Origin: Lacrimispora sinapis
GTDB taxonomy: Bacteria; Bacillota; Clostridia; Lachnospirales; Lachnospiraceae
Assembly (NCBI RefSeq): GCF_043633585.1
Contig: NZ_CP141832.1
Coordinates: 2,914,001-2,978,000, forward strand
Length of the DNA stretch: 64,000 nt
Direction: 5' to 3'
The position numbers and the translations under genes are program-made. The notes beneath the pieces are model-generated. The model made no database searches. It was not told where the DNA came from and saw only the letters and a list, made by a program, of their open reading frames with translations. Shown in pieces: positions 21,167 through 29,540 of this stretch (positions are counted from its first letter, which is position 1; the number at the start of each line of letters is the position of its first letter).

Positions 21167-22177
21167 ATGAGAATTACAACAAATGCACTTTTGCGCAATT
21201 ATAAGAATAATCTTGCTACAACAATTAATTCTTTAAATAATTCCAGAACACATGTAATGACTCAGCGTAGTTTTAACAGCGTAGCCGAAGATCCATTTTC
21301 CGCTGCCAGAGCTTCTCAGCTCCACCGTAAGTATTACTCTAACCAGGATAATTTAAGCATGTTAAAGGATGTTCAATCCAGGCAGGATGGGCAGGAGGAT
21401 GCATTAAGACAAGTTTCTGATATCGTCAAAACAATCAGCAAGGAATATAATGTACAGGCTATGAATGGAACGAACCAGACGAAAGAAACTCGACAGAGCT
21501 ATGCTTCTGCGATCCGGCAGTTTCAAAAATCCATGGTGCTGAGTTTGAATTCCACTTATGAAGATACCTTTTTATTTGCAGGAACGGATGGAAGTAATCC
21601 TCCTTTCAAGCTTACAGACAATGGGACTTTGACCTATCGCGGAGTCGATGTTGATGCCGCTAAAGGAACTGCTGATTATTCTACGCTTTATAGTTATTCC
21701 AAAGAAAATCTATATGTTGACTTGGGTATGGGTCTTTCTCTCGATGATTCCAATCAGGTCGTTCCTTCCAGTGCATTTAACTTATCTTTGCCAGGAATTA
21801 AAGCAATTGGATTTGGAAAAGATGAAGATGGGGTCAGCAATAACGCAATTGTTCTTGCTGGACAATTGGCAGATACTTTGGAAGCAGAAGAATTTGACCC
21901 CGAGGCTTATCGAAAGTTAATGGGAAAATTTGAAACTTTAAGTGATGGGCTGCTTAATCAAATCACAGAATTAGGAGTTAAATCCTCATTCCTTACCACA
22001 ACAAAAGACCGGTTAGAAAACACTGAAATCTCACTCCAGGAACAGATGGAGAGCGTGGAAGGAGTTGATATGGCAGAAGCCATTACCAACTATATGTGGA
22101 ATCAATACGCTTATAATGCTGCCTTGAAAGTTGGAACTAGTATTTTATCTCCTTCTTTTATTGATTTTATGAAATAA
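21167..22177 (+). CDS. flgL: Flagellar hook-associated protein 3, FlgL
   Basis: The 336-residue protein opens with MRITTNALLRNYKNNL and carries the flagellin-like N-domain (FNSVAEDPFSAARASQL). The C-terminal helix (VDMAEAITNYMWNQYAYNAALKV, in part) is shared with flagellins. FlgL is the second junction protein between hook and filament. It follows flgK by 11 bp with AGGAGGATAAATT. Confidence 0.95.
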   Translation: MRITTNALLRNYKNNLATTINSLNNSRTHVMTQRSFNSVAEDPFSAARASQLHRKYYSNQDNLSMLKDVQSRQDGQEDALRQVSDIVKTISKEYNVQAMNGTNQTKETRQSYASAIRQFQKSMVLSLNSTYEDTFLFAGTDGSNPPFKLTDNGTLTYRGVDVDAAKGTADYSTLYSYSKENLYVDLGMGLSLDDSNQVVPSSAFNLSLPGIKAIGFGKDEDGVSNNAIVLAGQLADTLEAEEFDPEAYRKLMGKFETLSDGLLNQITELGVKSSFLTTTKDRLENTEISLQEQMESVEGVDMAEAITNYMWNQYAYNAALKVGTSILSPSFIDFMK

Positions 22178-22203
22178 AACAGACCTAATTGGGGGTGTAC
22201 AAT

Positions 22204-22812
22204 ATGGAACCATTGCTAAGAATAACGACAATACCTATTAAGTATGAAATTAAAACAAAAAAAGCTTCATTGGAATACTCACATTCAAAAGCACAATTGG
22301 TAACAAATAGAGAAAAAGGCCGTTTTGACATTCAAAACAGCCCAATCAAAGTACGCTTAGATACATATGACGCTCGAAATTCTGTATGTCCTACCACTAT
22401 GGAAAGCGTACGTCAATCAGCTCAAAAAGGATTAGCAGCTGCGCAGGAAGCAACCGCAGCTTATGCAGAGGAGGGTGCGCTTTTGTTAGACCCAAATATT
22501 TCAAATCCACTTGACCAAATAGCGGTTCAGCGTTCACAGATGCCCACAGGTGAGTTTGGTTTACAGTTTCTTCCAACCACCGGACCTGATATTGAATGGT
22601 CGGATCCTGATCTGTCGATTCAATATCAGATGGACAAGATAAGTTTTGATATAAAAGTAGCTAATGGAGATTTTGAGTTTATACCTGGTGATGTAGAGGT
22701 ATCTATCACTCAAATGCCGGATGTTAAAATCGAATATATAGGCAAACCCATTTATGTTCCACCCAGTGCTGCAGAATTATTTAATCACTCTCCAGTAGAT
22801 GTGCTTGCTTAA
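22204..22812 (+). CDS. yviE: DUF6470 family protein (YviE-like)
   Basis: ATG 22204 after GGGGGTG is preferred to a TTG at 22189. The 202-residue protein has no membrane segment or signal. Its position between flgL and fliW-csrA is the same as yviE in B. subtilis, and its beta-rich pattern with repeated short hydrophobic strands (QYQMDKISFDIKVANGDFEF) fits that family. The function is unknown. It overlaps nothing but ends 20 bp before fliW. Confidence 0.75.
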   Translation: MEPLLRITTIPIKYEIKTKKASLEYSHSKAQLVTNREKGRFDIQNSPIKVRLDTYDARNSVCPTTMESVRQSAQKGLAAAQEATAAYAEEGALLLDPNISNPLDQIAVQRSQMPTGEFGLQFLPTTGPDIEWSDPDLSIQYQMDKISFDIKVANGDFEFIPGDVEVSITQMPDVKIEYIGKPIYVPPSAAELFNHSPVDVLA

Positions 22813-22831
22813 TTTAAATAAGGAGGTTGAT

Positions 22832-23278
22832 ATGGAGGTTCAGACACAATATTTTGGTACAATTACTTGCTCAGAACAAGAAATAATATATTTTCCCGAT
22901 GGATTATTTGGATTTACTGAGTTAAAAAAATATGTTCCCTTAGCCTTTCAAGATAACAGTGATGCACTCATCTCACTGCAGTCATTGGAGGATCCCAATA
23001 TTTCTTTTATACTCATGAATCCGTTTCAATTGTACAATGATTATTCACCAGTATTGTCTGATGAAGACAAAAGACTGTTAGATGCTTCTTATAATGAAGA
23101 TAATATATCCTATTATGTCATTTGTGTAATACATGAATCCATGGAAGATAGTACTGTCAATTTAAAATCGCCAATCGCCGTAAATACTGATACTAGAAGA
23201 GCACGCCAGATAATACTGGATAATGCACTTTATAAATTTCGCCACCCCATGAAAGACTTTGTAAAAAAGGAGAAATAG
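22832..23278 (+). CDS. fliW: Flagellar assembly factor FliW
   Basis: ATG 22832 follows AAGGAGGT; the longer frame to 22799 would overlap yviE. The 148-residue protein has the FliW signatures FPDGLFGFTELKKYV and PNISFILMNP, and ends with VNLKSPIAVNTDTRRARQIIL. FliW binds CsrA to block it and binds flagellin, so that flagellin translation is tied to its export. It is adjacent to csrA, the usual antagonist pair. Confidence 0.95.
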   Translation: MEVQTQYFGTITCSEQEIIYFPDGLFGFTELKKYVPLAFQDNSDALISLQSLEDPNISFILMNPFQLYNDYSPVLSDEDKRLLDASYNEDNISYYVICVIHESMEDSTVNLKSPIAVNTDTRRARQIILDNALYKFRHPMKDFVKKEK

Positions 23279-23279
23279 A

Positions 23280-23531
23280 ATGCTTATTCTTCAAAGAAAA
23301 AAAGATCAGGAATTGATTATTGGCGATAATATCTGCATTACCGTACTGGATATTGGAAATGATTGGGTGAAATTGGCTATTGATGCACCCAGAGATGTTT
23401 CAATCATGCGTTCAGAATTAATAGAAGCTGCATCAGTGAATAAGGAAGCTGTCTCAGTCGCATTAAAGCCAGGCTCAATCTCAAAACTTAATGATTTATT
23501 CCATACAAAAAAGAACAGTGGAGATACCTGA
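23280..23531 (+). CDS. csrA: Carbon storage regulator CsrA
   Basis: The 83-residue protein begins MLILQRKKDQELIIGDNI and has the RNA-binding strand region IDAPRDVSIMRSEL typical of CsrA. It represses translation of target mRNAs, classically flagellin, by covering their Shine-Dalgarno. It starts one base after the fliW stop. Its stop codon lies in the loop of the shared terminator, so its C-terminal tail is partly encoded by the terminator stem. Confidence 0.96.
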   Translation: MLILQRKKDQELIIGDNICITVLDIGNDWVKLAIDAPRDVSIMRSELIEAASVNKEAVSVALKPGSISKLNDLFHTKKNSGDT

Positions 23532-23557
23532 TTATTTAGGTATTTCCACTGTTTTTT
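23514..23557. terminator. Bidirectional terminator, csrA / nucleotidyltransferase-like gene
   Basis: AACAGTGGA...TCCACTGTT arms with an internal ATACCT/AGGTAT pairing enclose a short loop. A T-run follows on the plus strand and A-rich sequence (T on the minus) precedes it. The stop codons of both convergent genes abut at 23529-23534 in the loop. Confidence 0.85.
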
Positions 23558-24857
23558 CCTCTTCTTCTGAAATTGTTTCATTTGGATTTACTTTTGTCTC
23601 TTCTTTTAATTCCTCTCCTTCTGGAAGCGTAATGCTTATGGAAACTTGTTCTTCCGTTTCTGGAGGGAACGCATTCTTCTTCCTGATTGGAAGGTGAAAA
23701 AGAAATATCTTTAGTTTTACCACTCCCCGAAAGACCGGACTTTCTTTAATCTTACTAAAACAAACCCGTATTCCATATCTTGCCAATCGAATGATCCAGA
23801 ACAGCGGAAGCAATACACCAGCCTTCTCAATAACAGGATAAATAGTCTCCATATATCTTCTGTCTGGAAATGTCCACTCTAACAGCTTGGCAAGCTTCTC
23901 TGCCTTTTTATTCCTTTCGTAGCAGTCCGCAACTGTCTTTATAAGCGGGAGGTATTGTTCACTGACCTCTCTTCCCTCAATCCCTTTTGATAGAATATAA
24001 GCTTCTATTGCCTCATAGATTTCCGCATTTTCCACAGCTGCTCCCGTACCAAACCAACGAAGCACCAAATACTCCAACCGCTCTGCAAATTCTGATATCT
24101 TAAGCTTCTTTAACCTTTCATAAATATATTTCCAGGAAAATTCCTCTGCATATGTCTTATAAAAAACCCAAAAATCAATTATTTGATTCAGACTTATTTC
24201 GCCTTTTGCATAGCAATCCGTCAATCTGCACATCCGGAATAAATACTGATCATCCAACGAAATCTCTTTTACAAATTTACTGTTCTTCTCACGAACAGGA
24301 CTTTTTAACAGACTTTTAAAAAATCTTCTCATCGGTCTGCTGAAAAAGATGTTATAATCATAAAAGAACACCTTTACACTTGGAATACGATAATATAAAT
24401 ATCCGTTTTCCTGTATTGGACGTTCTGTAAAATCTCTAATTCTCAATAAATTTGCAATTGGATCTGTGTTCTTTTTGTCTGTACCAATTTCAATAAACTC
24501 ACTGCAGCACATTTCTTCAATGGGATAATGCTTTACCATTTCTGAATAGTTTAAAAAAAAACAATGGATTTCTTTGTATTCCATTACAGCCTTTAACTGT
24601 TTTTCTCCTTTTCTCAATCGTTCTGTTCGATGAACTGCTTCCAGATACTTCTGAAAGAACTTTTTTTGAATCGGTTGTGGAATCGTTTCAGTGAGTCCCA
24701 TAATTCCATAGTAAACAATATGAGCAACATGATGAAAATCTGCCAGACGAAACATCTTTTCCCAATTTAATTGCCGAAATGGTTCCGGAGTCTCCTTCTG
24801 ATTCATTACTGCCGCAATTATATTTATTAAATACCTTTCTTCGTATCCTTTTTTCAT
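23532..24857 (-). CDS. Nucleotidyltransferase-fold (NTP_transf_5-like) protein, active site degenerate
   Basis: The 441-residue protein has the layout of the PF14907 family: an N-terminal helical part with FHHVAHIVYYGIMG, then a core with HCFFLNYSEMVKHYP, where the DxD-type motif should follow, and a helical domain (LFRMCRLTDCYAKGEISLNQIIDFW). At the expected metal site it reads MCCSEFIEIGTD (residues 116-127), lacking the normal DxD pair. It may be an inactive or altered enzyme. The C-terminal 40 residues are acidic and probably disordered. It converges on csrA. A sigma-28-like site upstream suggests it belongs to the motility regulon. Family members sit near glycan genes; the role here is unknown. 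Confidence 0.55.
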   Translation of the reverse strand: MKKGYEERYLINIIAAVMNQKETPEPFRQLNWEKMFRLADFHHVAHIVYYGIMGLTETIPQPIQKKFFQKYLEAVHRTERLRKGEKQLKAVMEYKEIHCFFLNYSEMVKHYPIEEMCCSEFIEIGTDKKNTDPIANLLRIRDFTERPIQENGYLYYRIPSVKVFFYDYNIFFSRPMRRFFKSLLKSPVREKNSKFVKEISLDDQYLFRMCRLTDCYAKGEISLNQIIDFWVFYKTYAEEFSWKYIYERLKKLKISEFAERLEYLVLRWFGTGAAVENAEIYEAIEAYILSKGIEGREVSEQYLPLIKTVADCYERNKKAEKLAKLLEWTFPDRRYMETIYPVIEKAGVLLPLFWIIRLARYGIRVCFSKIKESPVFRGVVKLKIFLFHLPIRKKNAFPPETEEQVSISITLPEGEELKEETKVNPNETISEEEEKTVEIPK

Positions 24858-25013
24858 AGTATACTTCCATCCTTAGCTGTCGAGGTACAAAAAACAGCAA
24901 CAATTCATATATCAATATAAGATCAAGCCTTGCTCCTGTTGTGCCAATGATACAATCGCACGTTCAACGACCGCACCTTTCGTATCTTATGGAAAAATTA
25001 CATTACATATTAT

Positions 25014-25040
25014 ATATCGGTTTTTATGTAAATTTCTTAA
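25014..25040 (-). promoter_or_regulatory. Candidate sigma-28 promoter for the nucleotidyltransferase-like gene
   Basis: The minus strand reads TTAA (25040-25037), 15 bp, then ACCGATAT (25021-25014), in the same geometry as the flgM site. It lies about 157 bp before the start at 24857. Confidence 0.35.
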
Positions 25041-25042
25041 CT

Positions 25043-25071
25043 TTGTCTGGTGTTTGTACGATACATATTAT
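25043..25071 (+). promoter_or_regulatory. Weak candidate sigma-A promoter for the C39-like peptidase
   Basis: TTGTCT (25043-25048), a 17-bp spacer and TATTAT (25066-25071) precede the TTG start at 25109. The match is imperfect. Confidence 0.3.
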
Positions 25072-25108
25072 AGGCATCAAATATTTTATAATAGAAAAGG
25101 TGATTTTT

Positions 25109-25822
25109 TTGAGTGGAATTTATAATTTTATGATTCAAACTCTATTTCTAATAACAGTTCCCTTTACCACTACTTTTTCATTCAATCCTTCAAACAACAT
25201 AGAAGTACCAATGGACTCCGCTGCTGCTGGAGCAGCTGATACAAATATTGAAATTCCTCAAGAAGGAAAATATGATTTAATGCTTGATAGTGCGGCAGGG
25301 CCGCTTACCTACTATAATCAAAACGACTCCAGGTGGGGGGATTATCTTTGGGGAGGAAAAGACCCTCTGTCTATCTATGGCTGTGGACCGACAATCATGG
25401 CCATGCTTATCACAAGCCTGACTGGGAATCAAGTGTTTCCTGCTGATATCGCTAATTGGGCAGCTGCAAACCGATGCTGGGCCCCCGGAGATGGCTCTTA
25501 TCATAGTATTATTCGTGATTCTGCTTCTGCATTTGGTATTCAGGCAACCCCCATCCGAGAATATACAGCCGAACGGATTAAGCAAGAATTGAATTCTGGC
25601 CATCTTGTGGTGGCTTTGATGAAAAAAGGACATTTTACCCAAAGCGGACATTTTCTTATTATTACCCGCATGACAGATGAGGGGAAAATGCGTATCGCAG
25701 ACCCAAACAATTACAATAATACAACGATTGACTGGGACCCGGCAATCATTCTTCACGAACTGAACCATCATTCTTCAAGCGGGGGGCCATTGTGGGCCAT
25801 CAGCCTTCCGCAGTCTTACTGA
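25109..25822 (+). CDS. Secreted C39-like cysteine peptidase
   Basis: The start chosen is TTG 25109, with AAAAGGTG about 6 nt upstream, because the open frame further 5' contains the likely promoter and no good binding site. The 237-residue product has an N-terminal hydrophobic signal (FMIQTLFLITVPFTTTFSF) and then a Peptidase_C39_2 domain. The catalytic cysteine is in YGCGPTIMAM (C92), the histidine in SGHFLIITRM (H181), and a nearby acid in ADPN. Such proteins cleave peptides or wall cross-links outside the cell. It lies between flagellar blocks and overlaps by 7 bp, tail to tail, the FliT-like gene. The substrate is unknown. Confidence 0.7.
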   Translation: MSGIYNFMIQTLFLITVPFTTTFSFNPSNNIEVPMDSAAAGAADTNIEIPQEGKYDLMLDSAAGPLTYYNQNDSRWGDYLWGGKDPLSIYGCGPTIMAMLITSLTGNQVFPADIANWAAANRCWAPGDGSYHSIIRDSASAFGIQATPIREYTAERIKQELNSGHLVVALMKKGHFTQSGHFLIITRMTDEGKMRIADPNNYNNTTIDWDPAIILHELNHHSSSGGPLWAISLPQSY

Positions 25823-26211
25823 TAATAGGAATCTTTCCCTGCCAACCGCAAGCTAATATGGCGGTCCAAATCAATGGTCCGCTTTATCGCGGTTTGCATA
25901 TTTTTGCATATTTCAACCAATTTTTCTTCCAGTGGAGTTTTCGGTTTTATCTTTTCCTCTCCTTTGATCCAGCCTAAGAGCTTAACCGCATCCTCCTGCT
26001 GGAGAACTGATGTGAGCCTCTGGATATTTCTTTCGCTTACATCTGCATTGTCCATCTCTTCCTGTCGCATCCCCAAAAGTATTTGTACTGATGTTCTATC
26101 GTTTCTGGACAACGCTTCCCCGATCTCTCTTGTTATTCTTTCAATTTCCAGGATATATTGATTCTTCTTTTGAACTTCTTTTAGAATCTCTATCAACATA
26201 GCCTCTTCCAT
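25816..26211 (-). CDS. Helical protein, probable FliT-like chaperone
   Basis: The 131-residue protein is almost entirely helical and charged (EILKEVQKKNQYILEIERIT, then VLQQEDAVKLLGWIKGEE). It follows fliD and fliS on the same strand, the place of fliT in many genomes. Size and helicity fit FliT/FlgN-type export chaperones, which hold FliD before export. No sequence motif proves this, so the name is positional. The start ATG 26211 is preceded by AGGAGGAAAAG. A hairpin separates it from fliS. Confidence 0.5.
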   Translation of the reverse strand: MEEAMLIEILKEVQKKNQYILEIERITREIGEALSRNDRTSVQILLGMRQEEMDNADVSERNIQRLTSVLQQEDAVKLLGWIKGEEKIKPKTPLEEKLVEICKNMQTAIKRTIDLDRHISLRLAGKDSYYQ

Positions 26212-26246
26212 CTTTTCCTCCTAATATTGCTCCTATCACCATTCGC

Positions 26247-26282
26247 AAATGGCTGGAGAGGATTGTCCCGCTCCAGCCATTT
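26247..26282 (-). other. Strong hairpin between fliS and the FliT-like gene
   Basis: AAATGGCTGGAG and CTCCAGCCATTT form a perfect 12-bp stem with a 12-nt loop. No T-run follows on the minus strand, so it is more likely a processing or partial-attenuation element than a full terminator. It would set the ratio of fliS to the downstream gene. Confidence 0.6.
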
Positions 26283-26286
26283 GAAT

Positions 26287-26652
26287 TTATCTGCTTAATT
26301 TCTGGGCTTCTTTGAATGCATCCCGCAGGTCTATAATTAAGGGTCTGACTTCAGCTAATATCGCTGAATTCCTTCCGGCCATCGTACGGCTTAATTCATA
26401 AAGAAAGAAGTCATACAGCCTCCTTAATTCTGTACTGATATCAAAATTAAAATCTAATGTATTTTTTAGATAAGTAACTATATCAATGGAACGCTGCATT
26501 GATTGATCAAACAATTCGAAATCTTTTTTTTCCAAAGCAAGCTCTGCCCTCGTAATCCGTTTTAACAATTCATCATACAGAAGATTCAGCATCTCTCCTG
26601 GTGTCATTGTATTTACAGACTGCTCTTTATAATTCTGATATCCATTCATCAT
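26287..26652 (-). CDS. fliS: Flagellin chaperone FliS
   Basis: The 121-residue protein shows the FliS pattern: GYQNYKEQSVNTMTPGEMLNLLYDE at the start (in pieces) and the helical bundle LDFNFDISTELRRLYDFFLYEL. FliS binds the flagellin C-terminus in the cytoplasm, prevents early polymerisation and, in Bacillus, also meets FliW. It follows fliD by 14 bp. Flagellin itself is not in this window. Confidence 0.95.
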   Translation of the reverse strand: MMNGYQNYKEQSVNTMTPGEMLNLLYDELLKRITRAELALEKKDFELFDQSMQRSIDIVTYLKNTLDFNFDISTELRRLYDFFLYELSRTMAGRNSAILAEVRPLIIDLRDAFKEAQKLSR

Positions 26653-26666
26653 CTATACCGCCATTC

Positions 26667-29399
26667 TTAACCGCCTAAGGAAGAATTCAACCAACTGCTT
26701 TGAGAGTTCATTTGAGAAATTACTCTCTCCAGATTCGTGAACTGACTCACATACCGGTCTGTTTCCGTTTTCAACTGAGTCTGAAGACGTTTAATATAGG
26801 AGTCAACAGAGTCAATTGATTTTTGCATATAATTGGACAAGACACTTGTCGGGGCATATACAGAACCCGCTTTTTCAATCAAGGTACCTTTTACGGCTCC
26901 GGTCGTAGCTGCATATTTATTTGTAATTGCAGTCAACCTGGCCATAACTCCTCCCTTGTCATCCTTATTGGAATCCTCTGACCGGGTGAACAGCTTTTGC
27001 ACCTCTTCCGGACTTGACTCTAGTGCTGCCCGAAACTTCGTTTCATCAAATACAAGCTTACCATTATCACCATAAGTACTGCTTGTTGTAATACCAAATG
27101 AACTCAGCTTATTCCTGTCTTCTGATCCAGCATCAAATATAAATCTAAGATCATCCGTCAAGGATCTTAGTTCACTGTCATTGAAAAGCATTCCAGCTTT
27201 TGCCTTTTCTTCCCACTTCTTAATCTGATCCTCTGACATATCCTTTTTTTGTTCCTCTGTAAGAGGCTCATAATCCCGATTTGGTTTTGTGCTTATTTGA
27301 TCATCTACTAATTTAATGATTTCATTAAAATCCTTAACCATATCAGCGACTGCCGTTACAATCTTATCTGCATCTGTTTTGGAAGAAAAGGTCACTGGTA
27401 CATCATCTGCGATAGGAGTCCCTTTATCATCATAGCCAAAAGTACCATTAACCGTGATGTTTAAACCGTCCAGATTAAAAGAATTGCTTCCTCGTACCAG
27501 TTCCGTTGGTTCGTCAGAACCTGCATATTGAACTTCCACAATCGCATCCTTACCAACTACGGCCTCGTCTGTTTTAACGCCAAATAAAGTACTTGCATTT
27601 TTGACATAATCACTATCAATCACTTTTCCATTTTGATCCAAGTCGCCAAAGACGATTTTTCCGCCGGCACCATCTACCGTGGACTCGATCGTAAATTTAT
27701 CCGCATTTTTCAGATAGCTGATTTTAACGCCAGCATCAGAGGAATTGACTTTATTCATGATATCATTCATGGAACTTGCAAAGGTCAATCCTTCAATTTC
27801 TACCCCATTAATCTTCAGCTCTAACTTCGTTCCAAGTGCAGCCTGGGATACCTTAGTCCTGGCTTCTTTTATATTCTCAACAGAATCATCTATCTTAAAA
27901 TCAGTTAGAATTTTGTCTATATCCGTATCAGACATGGCAGGATTGTTCTCTTTTATCTTATTTCTCAAATCGCCAATCGTGGCCTCATCTTTGAGTGAAT
28001 CAATGGCTGCCTGAATTGTCTTATAACCAGGTAAGCTTTCTTCCATTCTATCTTCAATTCCTTTTAACCCGGATTCCTGGATGGAAGTATTCATGTTTAA
28101 ACGATTGGAGGCATCATTAGAAATCTTCAATGCTCCATTCTTACCCATAACACCCCGATCTGATGAAGATATGGAAAGTATGGAGGAATCATCATTCACT
28201 CCTCCTTCTCTCACAGTTTCAAACGAAAGATTATAAGGACCAGTTGTTTCATTCGGCTGTACCTTTACTTTAATTCTGTTATCTCCAAATGCTTTATTAA
28301 GCTTTTCCTGCAGATCATTGGCAATATTGTCTAAGGACGCTTTGTCATTACCTGCAACCATCCGGGCCTCAAGTTCTGCCTGCGTGCCAAAGGAAATGGA
28401 TTTTGATGTACCATTATAGGTAAAGGTAACGCTCTTTCCACCTAACCGTTCTGCAAAAGACTTCATTTCAAAAAACGAAGAGTTTCCTGCATCGTTGGGC
28501 TTATTGGCTTCTTTCTGGTTTTTCTTCACTACTTCTGATAAGCCTTCTGACGTAACCTTTCTGTCGCTTTCCTCCATCTTGTCAATATCCTTAAATCCCA
28601 AAGCGTCTAAAGCAGCCTTACTTCCACCTTCCACTAATAAGGTGTTGCCAGCCGTATCCTTAGATTTAAAATCCAGTTGAAACGGTGTTCCTGACAGCTC
28701 GCTGGCTTTTGAAGGATTTCCATCAACAGAACTGGCCGTAACATCAATCACATCGGCCAATGTCTTTCCATTGCCAATCGATACTTCCTTTAATGATCTG
28801 TTGATAGAATCAGCAGCATTCTTGCCATTGGAGTAGTCATAGGTAAATCCGTCATTCGTTGTTCCCGTACCAAGCGTTACACTAAAAGACTTACTGCCGT
28901 ATTTAAAAGTTATATAGCCTCCCTCTAAGGTGCTGACTGGTTCTTCTCCTAAATTTATATTTCCAGTATTCAGGGAAGGATCGGATACACCTGCTTTAGA
29001 AGTCATAGAAGCATTCTTAGCCAACTGCTTTACACCAAGAATTGAAATAGAATCTGTAATCGAGGAACTTCCTGAAGCAGTTACATATTTGCTATTCGTT
29101 CCGGATACGGTAATATTACTTCTGGACCAGAAACTTGGACTGGATAGGTTTGTTGACGAATTGGTATAAGAAGCATATTTCTTGTTAAATTCAACCAGCT
29201 TTGAGCTGATCGACTGATATGCCTCCTGTTTCCATAATAAAGACTGTCTGCTCTTTTGCTGTTTTGCAATCTTGGCTCTGGTGGAGGCCGTCATTCCTTC
29301 AATCAAACTGTCTCTGTCCAAACCACTGGCAAGGCCGCCATAACCTCTGATAGAAGATGCACCATTGGTACTGCTGCTACTGCTCGATATTGATGCCAT
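26667..29399 (-). CDS. fliD: Flagellar filament cap protein FliD (long form)
   Basis: The 910-residue protein has the FliD N-domain (RGYGGLASGLDRDSLIEGMT, SLLWKQEAYQSISSKL) and C-domain (AGSEDRNKLSSFGI, LVFDETKFRAALESSPEEVQKLF), ending in a coiled coil (VDSYIKRLQTQLKTETDRYV). FliD caps the filament and places flagellin subunits. It is far longer than the roughly 470-500 residues of B. subtilis or enteric FliD. The extra sequence is in the middle (about 250-650), which is exposed on the cap surface. AGGAGTTTATAT precedes the start. It heads the fliD-fliS-fliT-like group. Confidence 0.93.
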   Translation of the reverse strand: MASISSSSSSTNGASSIRGYGGLASGLDRDSLIEGMTASTRAKIAKQQKSRQSLLWKQEAYQSISSKLVEFNKKYASYTNSSTNLSSPSFWSRSNITVSGTNSKYVTASGSSSITDSISILGVKQLAKNASMTSKAGVSDPSLNTGNINLGEEPVSTLEGGYITFKYGSKSFSVTLGTGTTNDGFTYDYSNGKNAADSINRSLKEVSIGNGKTLADVIDVTASSVDGNPSKASELSGTPFQLDFKSKDTAGNTLLVEGGSKAALDALGFKDIDKMEESDRKVTSEGLSEVVKKNQKEANKPNDAGNSSFFEMKSFAERLGGKSVTFTYNGTSKSISFGTQAELEARMVAGNDKASLDNIANDLQEKLNKAFGDNRIKVKVQPNETTGPYNLSFETVREGGVNDDSSILSISSSDRGVMGKNGALKISNDASNRLNMNTSIQESGLKGIEDRMEESLPGYKTIQAAIDSLKDEATIGDLRNKIKENNPAMSDTDIDKILTDFKIDDSVENIKEARTKVSQAALGTKLELKINGVEIEGLTFASSMNDIMNKVNSSDAGVKISYLKNADKFTIESTVDGAGGKIVFGDLDQNGKVIDSDYVKNASTLFGVKTDEAVVGKDAIVEVQYAGSDEPTELVRGSNSFNLDGLNITVNGTFGYDDKGTPIADDVPVTFSSKTDADKIVTAVADMVKDFNEIIKLVDDQISTKPNRDYEPLTEEQKKDMSEDQIKKWEEKAKAGMLFNDSELRSLTDDLRFIFDAGSEDRNKLSSFGITTSSTYGDNGKLVFDETKFRAALESSPEEVQKLFTRSEDSNKDDKGGVMARLTAITNKYAATTGAVKGTLIEKAGSVYAPTSVLSNYMQKSIDSVDSYIKRLQTQLKTETDRYVSQFTNLERVISQMNSQSSWLNSSLGG

Positions 29400-29476
29400 A
29401 TATAAACTCCTTTCTATTATCTTATAACCGTTTTTTCGTCAAAATTCGGTTTTTTTCTTGTTTTTGCTATACTTAT

Positions 29477-29516
29477 TTATCGACATATTGTATACTAAAG
29501 ATAATAGTATTATCTT
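29477..29516. promoter_or_regulatory. Divergent fliD/parA control region with perfect 19-bp palindrome
   Basis: AAGATAATAGTATTATCTT (29498-29516) is a perfect palindrome 25 bp before the parA-like TTG start. A half-site, ATTATCTTA, recurs near 29415. On the minus strand GTCGATAA (29484-29477) is a sigma-28-type -10 for fliD, with a poor -35 (TTAT at 16 bp). TATACT at 29491-29496 could be the -10 for the parA-like gene, putting the palindrome at its transcription start. Confidence 0.45.
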
Positions 29517-29540
29517 AATTTACGAATGGAGGTATAGAAG

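Noticed and set aside
24941..25108. Longer N-terminus for the C39-like peptidase starting at 24941
   Set aside because: It would put a second hydrophobic segment before the signal peptide and include the likely promoter; the TTG at 25109 has AAAAGGTG at proper spacing.
25277..25771. Antisense open frame of 164 codons across the C39-like gene
   Set aside because: The opposite strand has the catalytic motifs and signal peptide; this frame shows no protein features.
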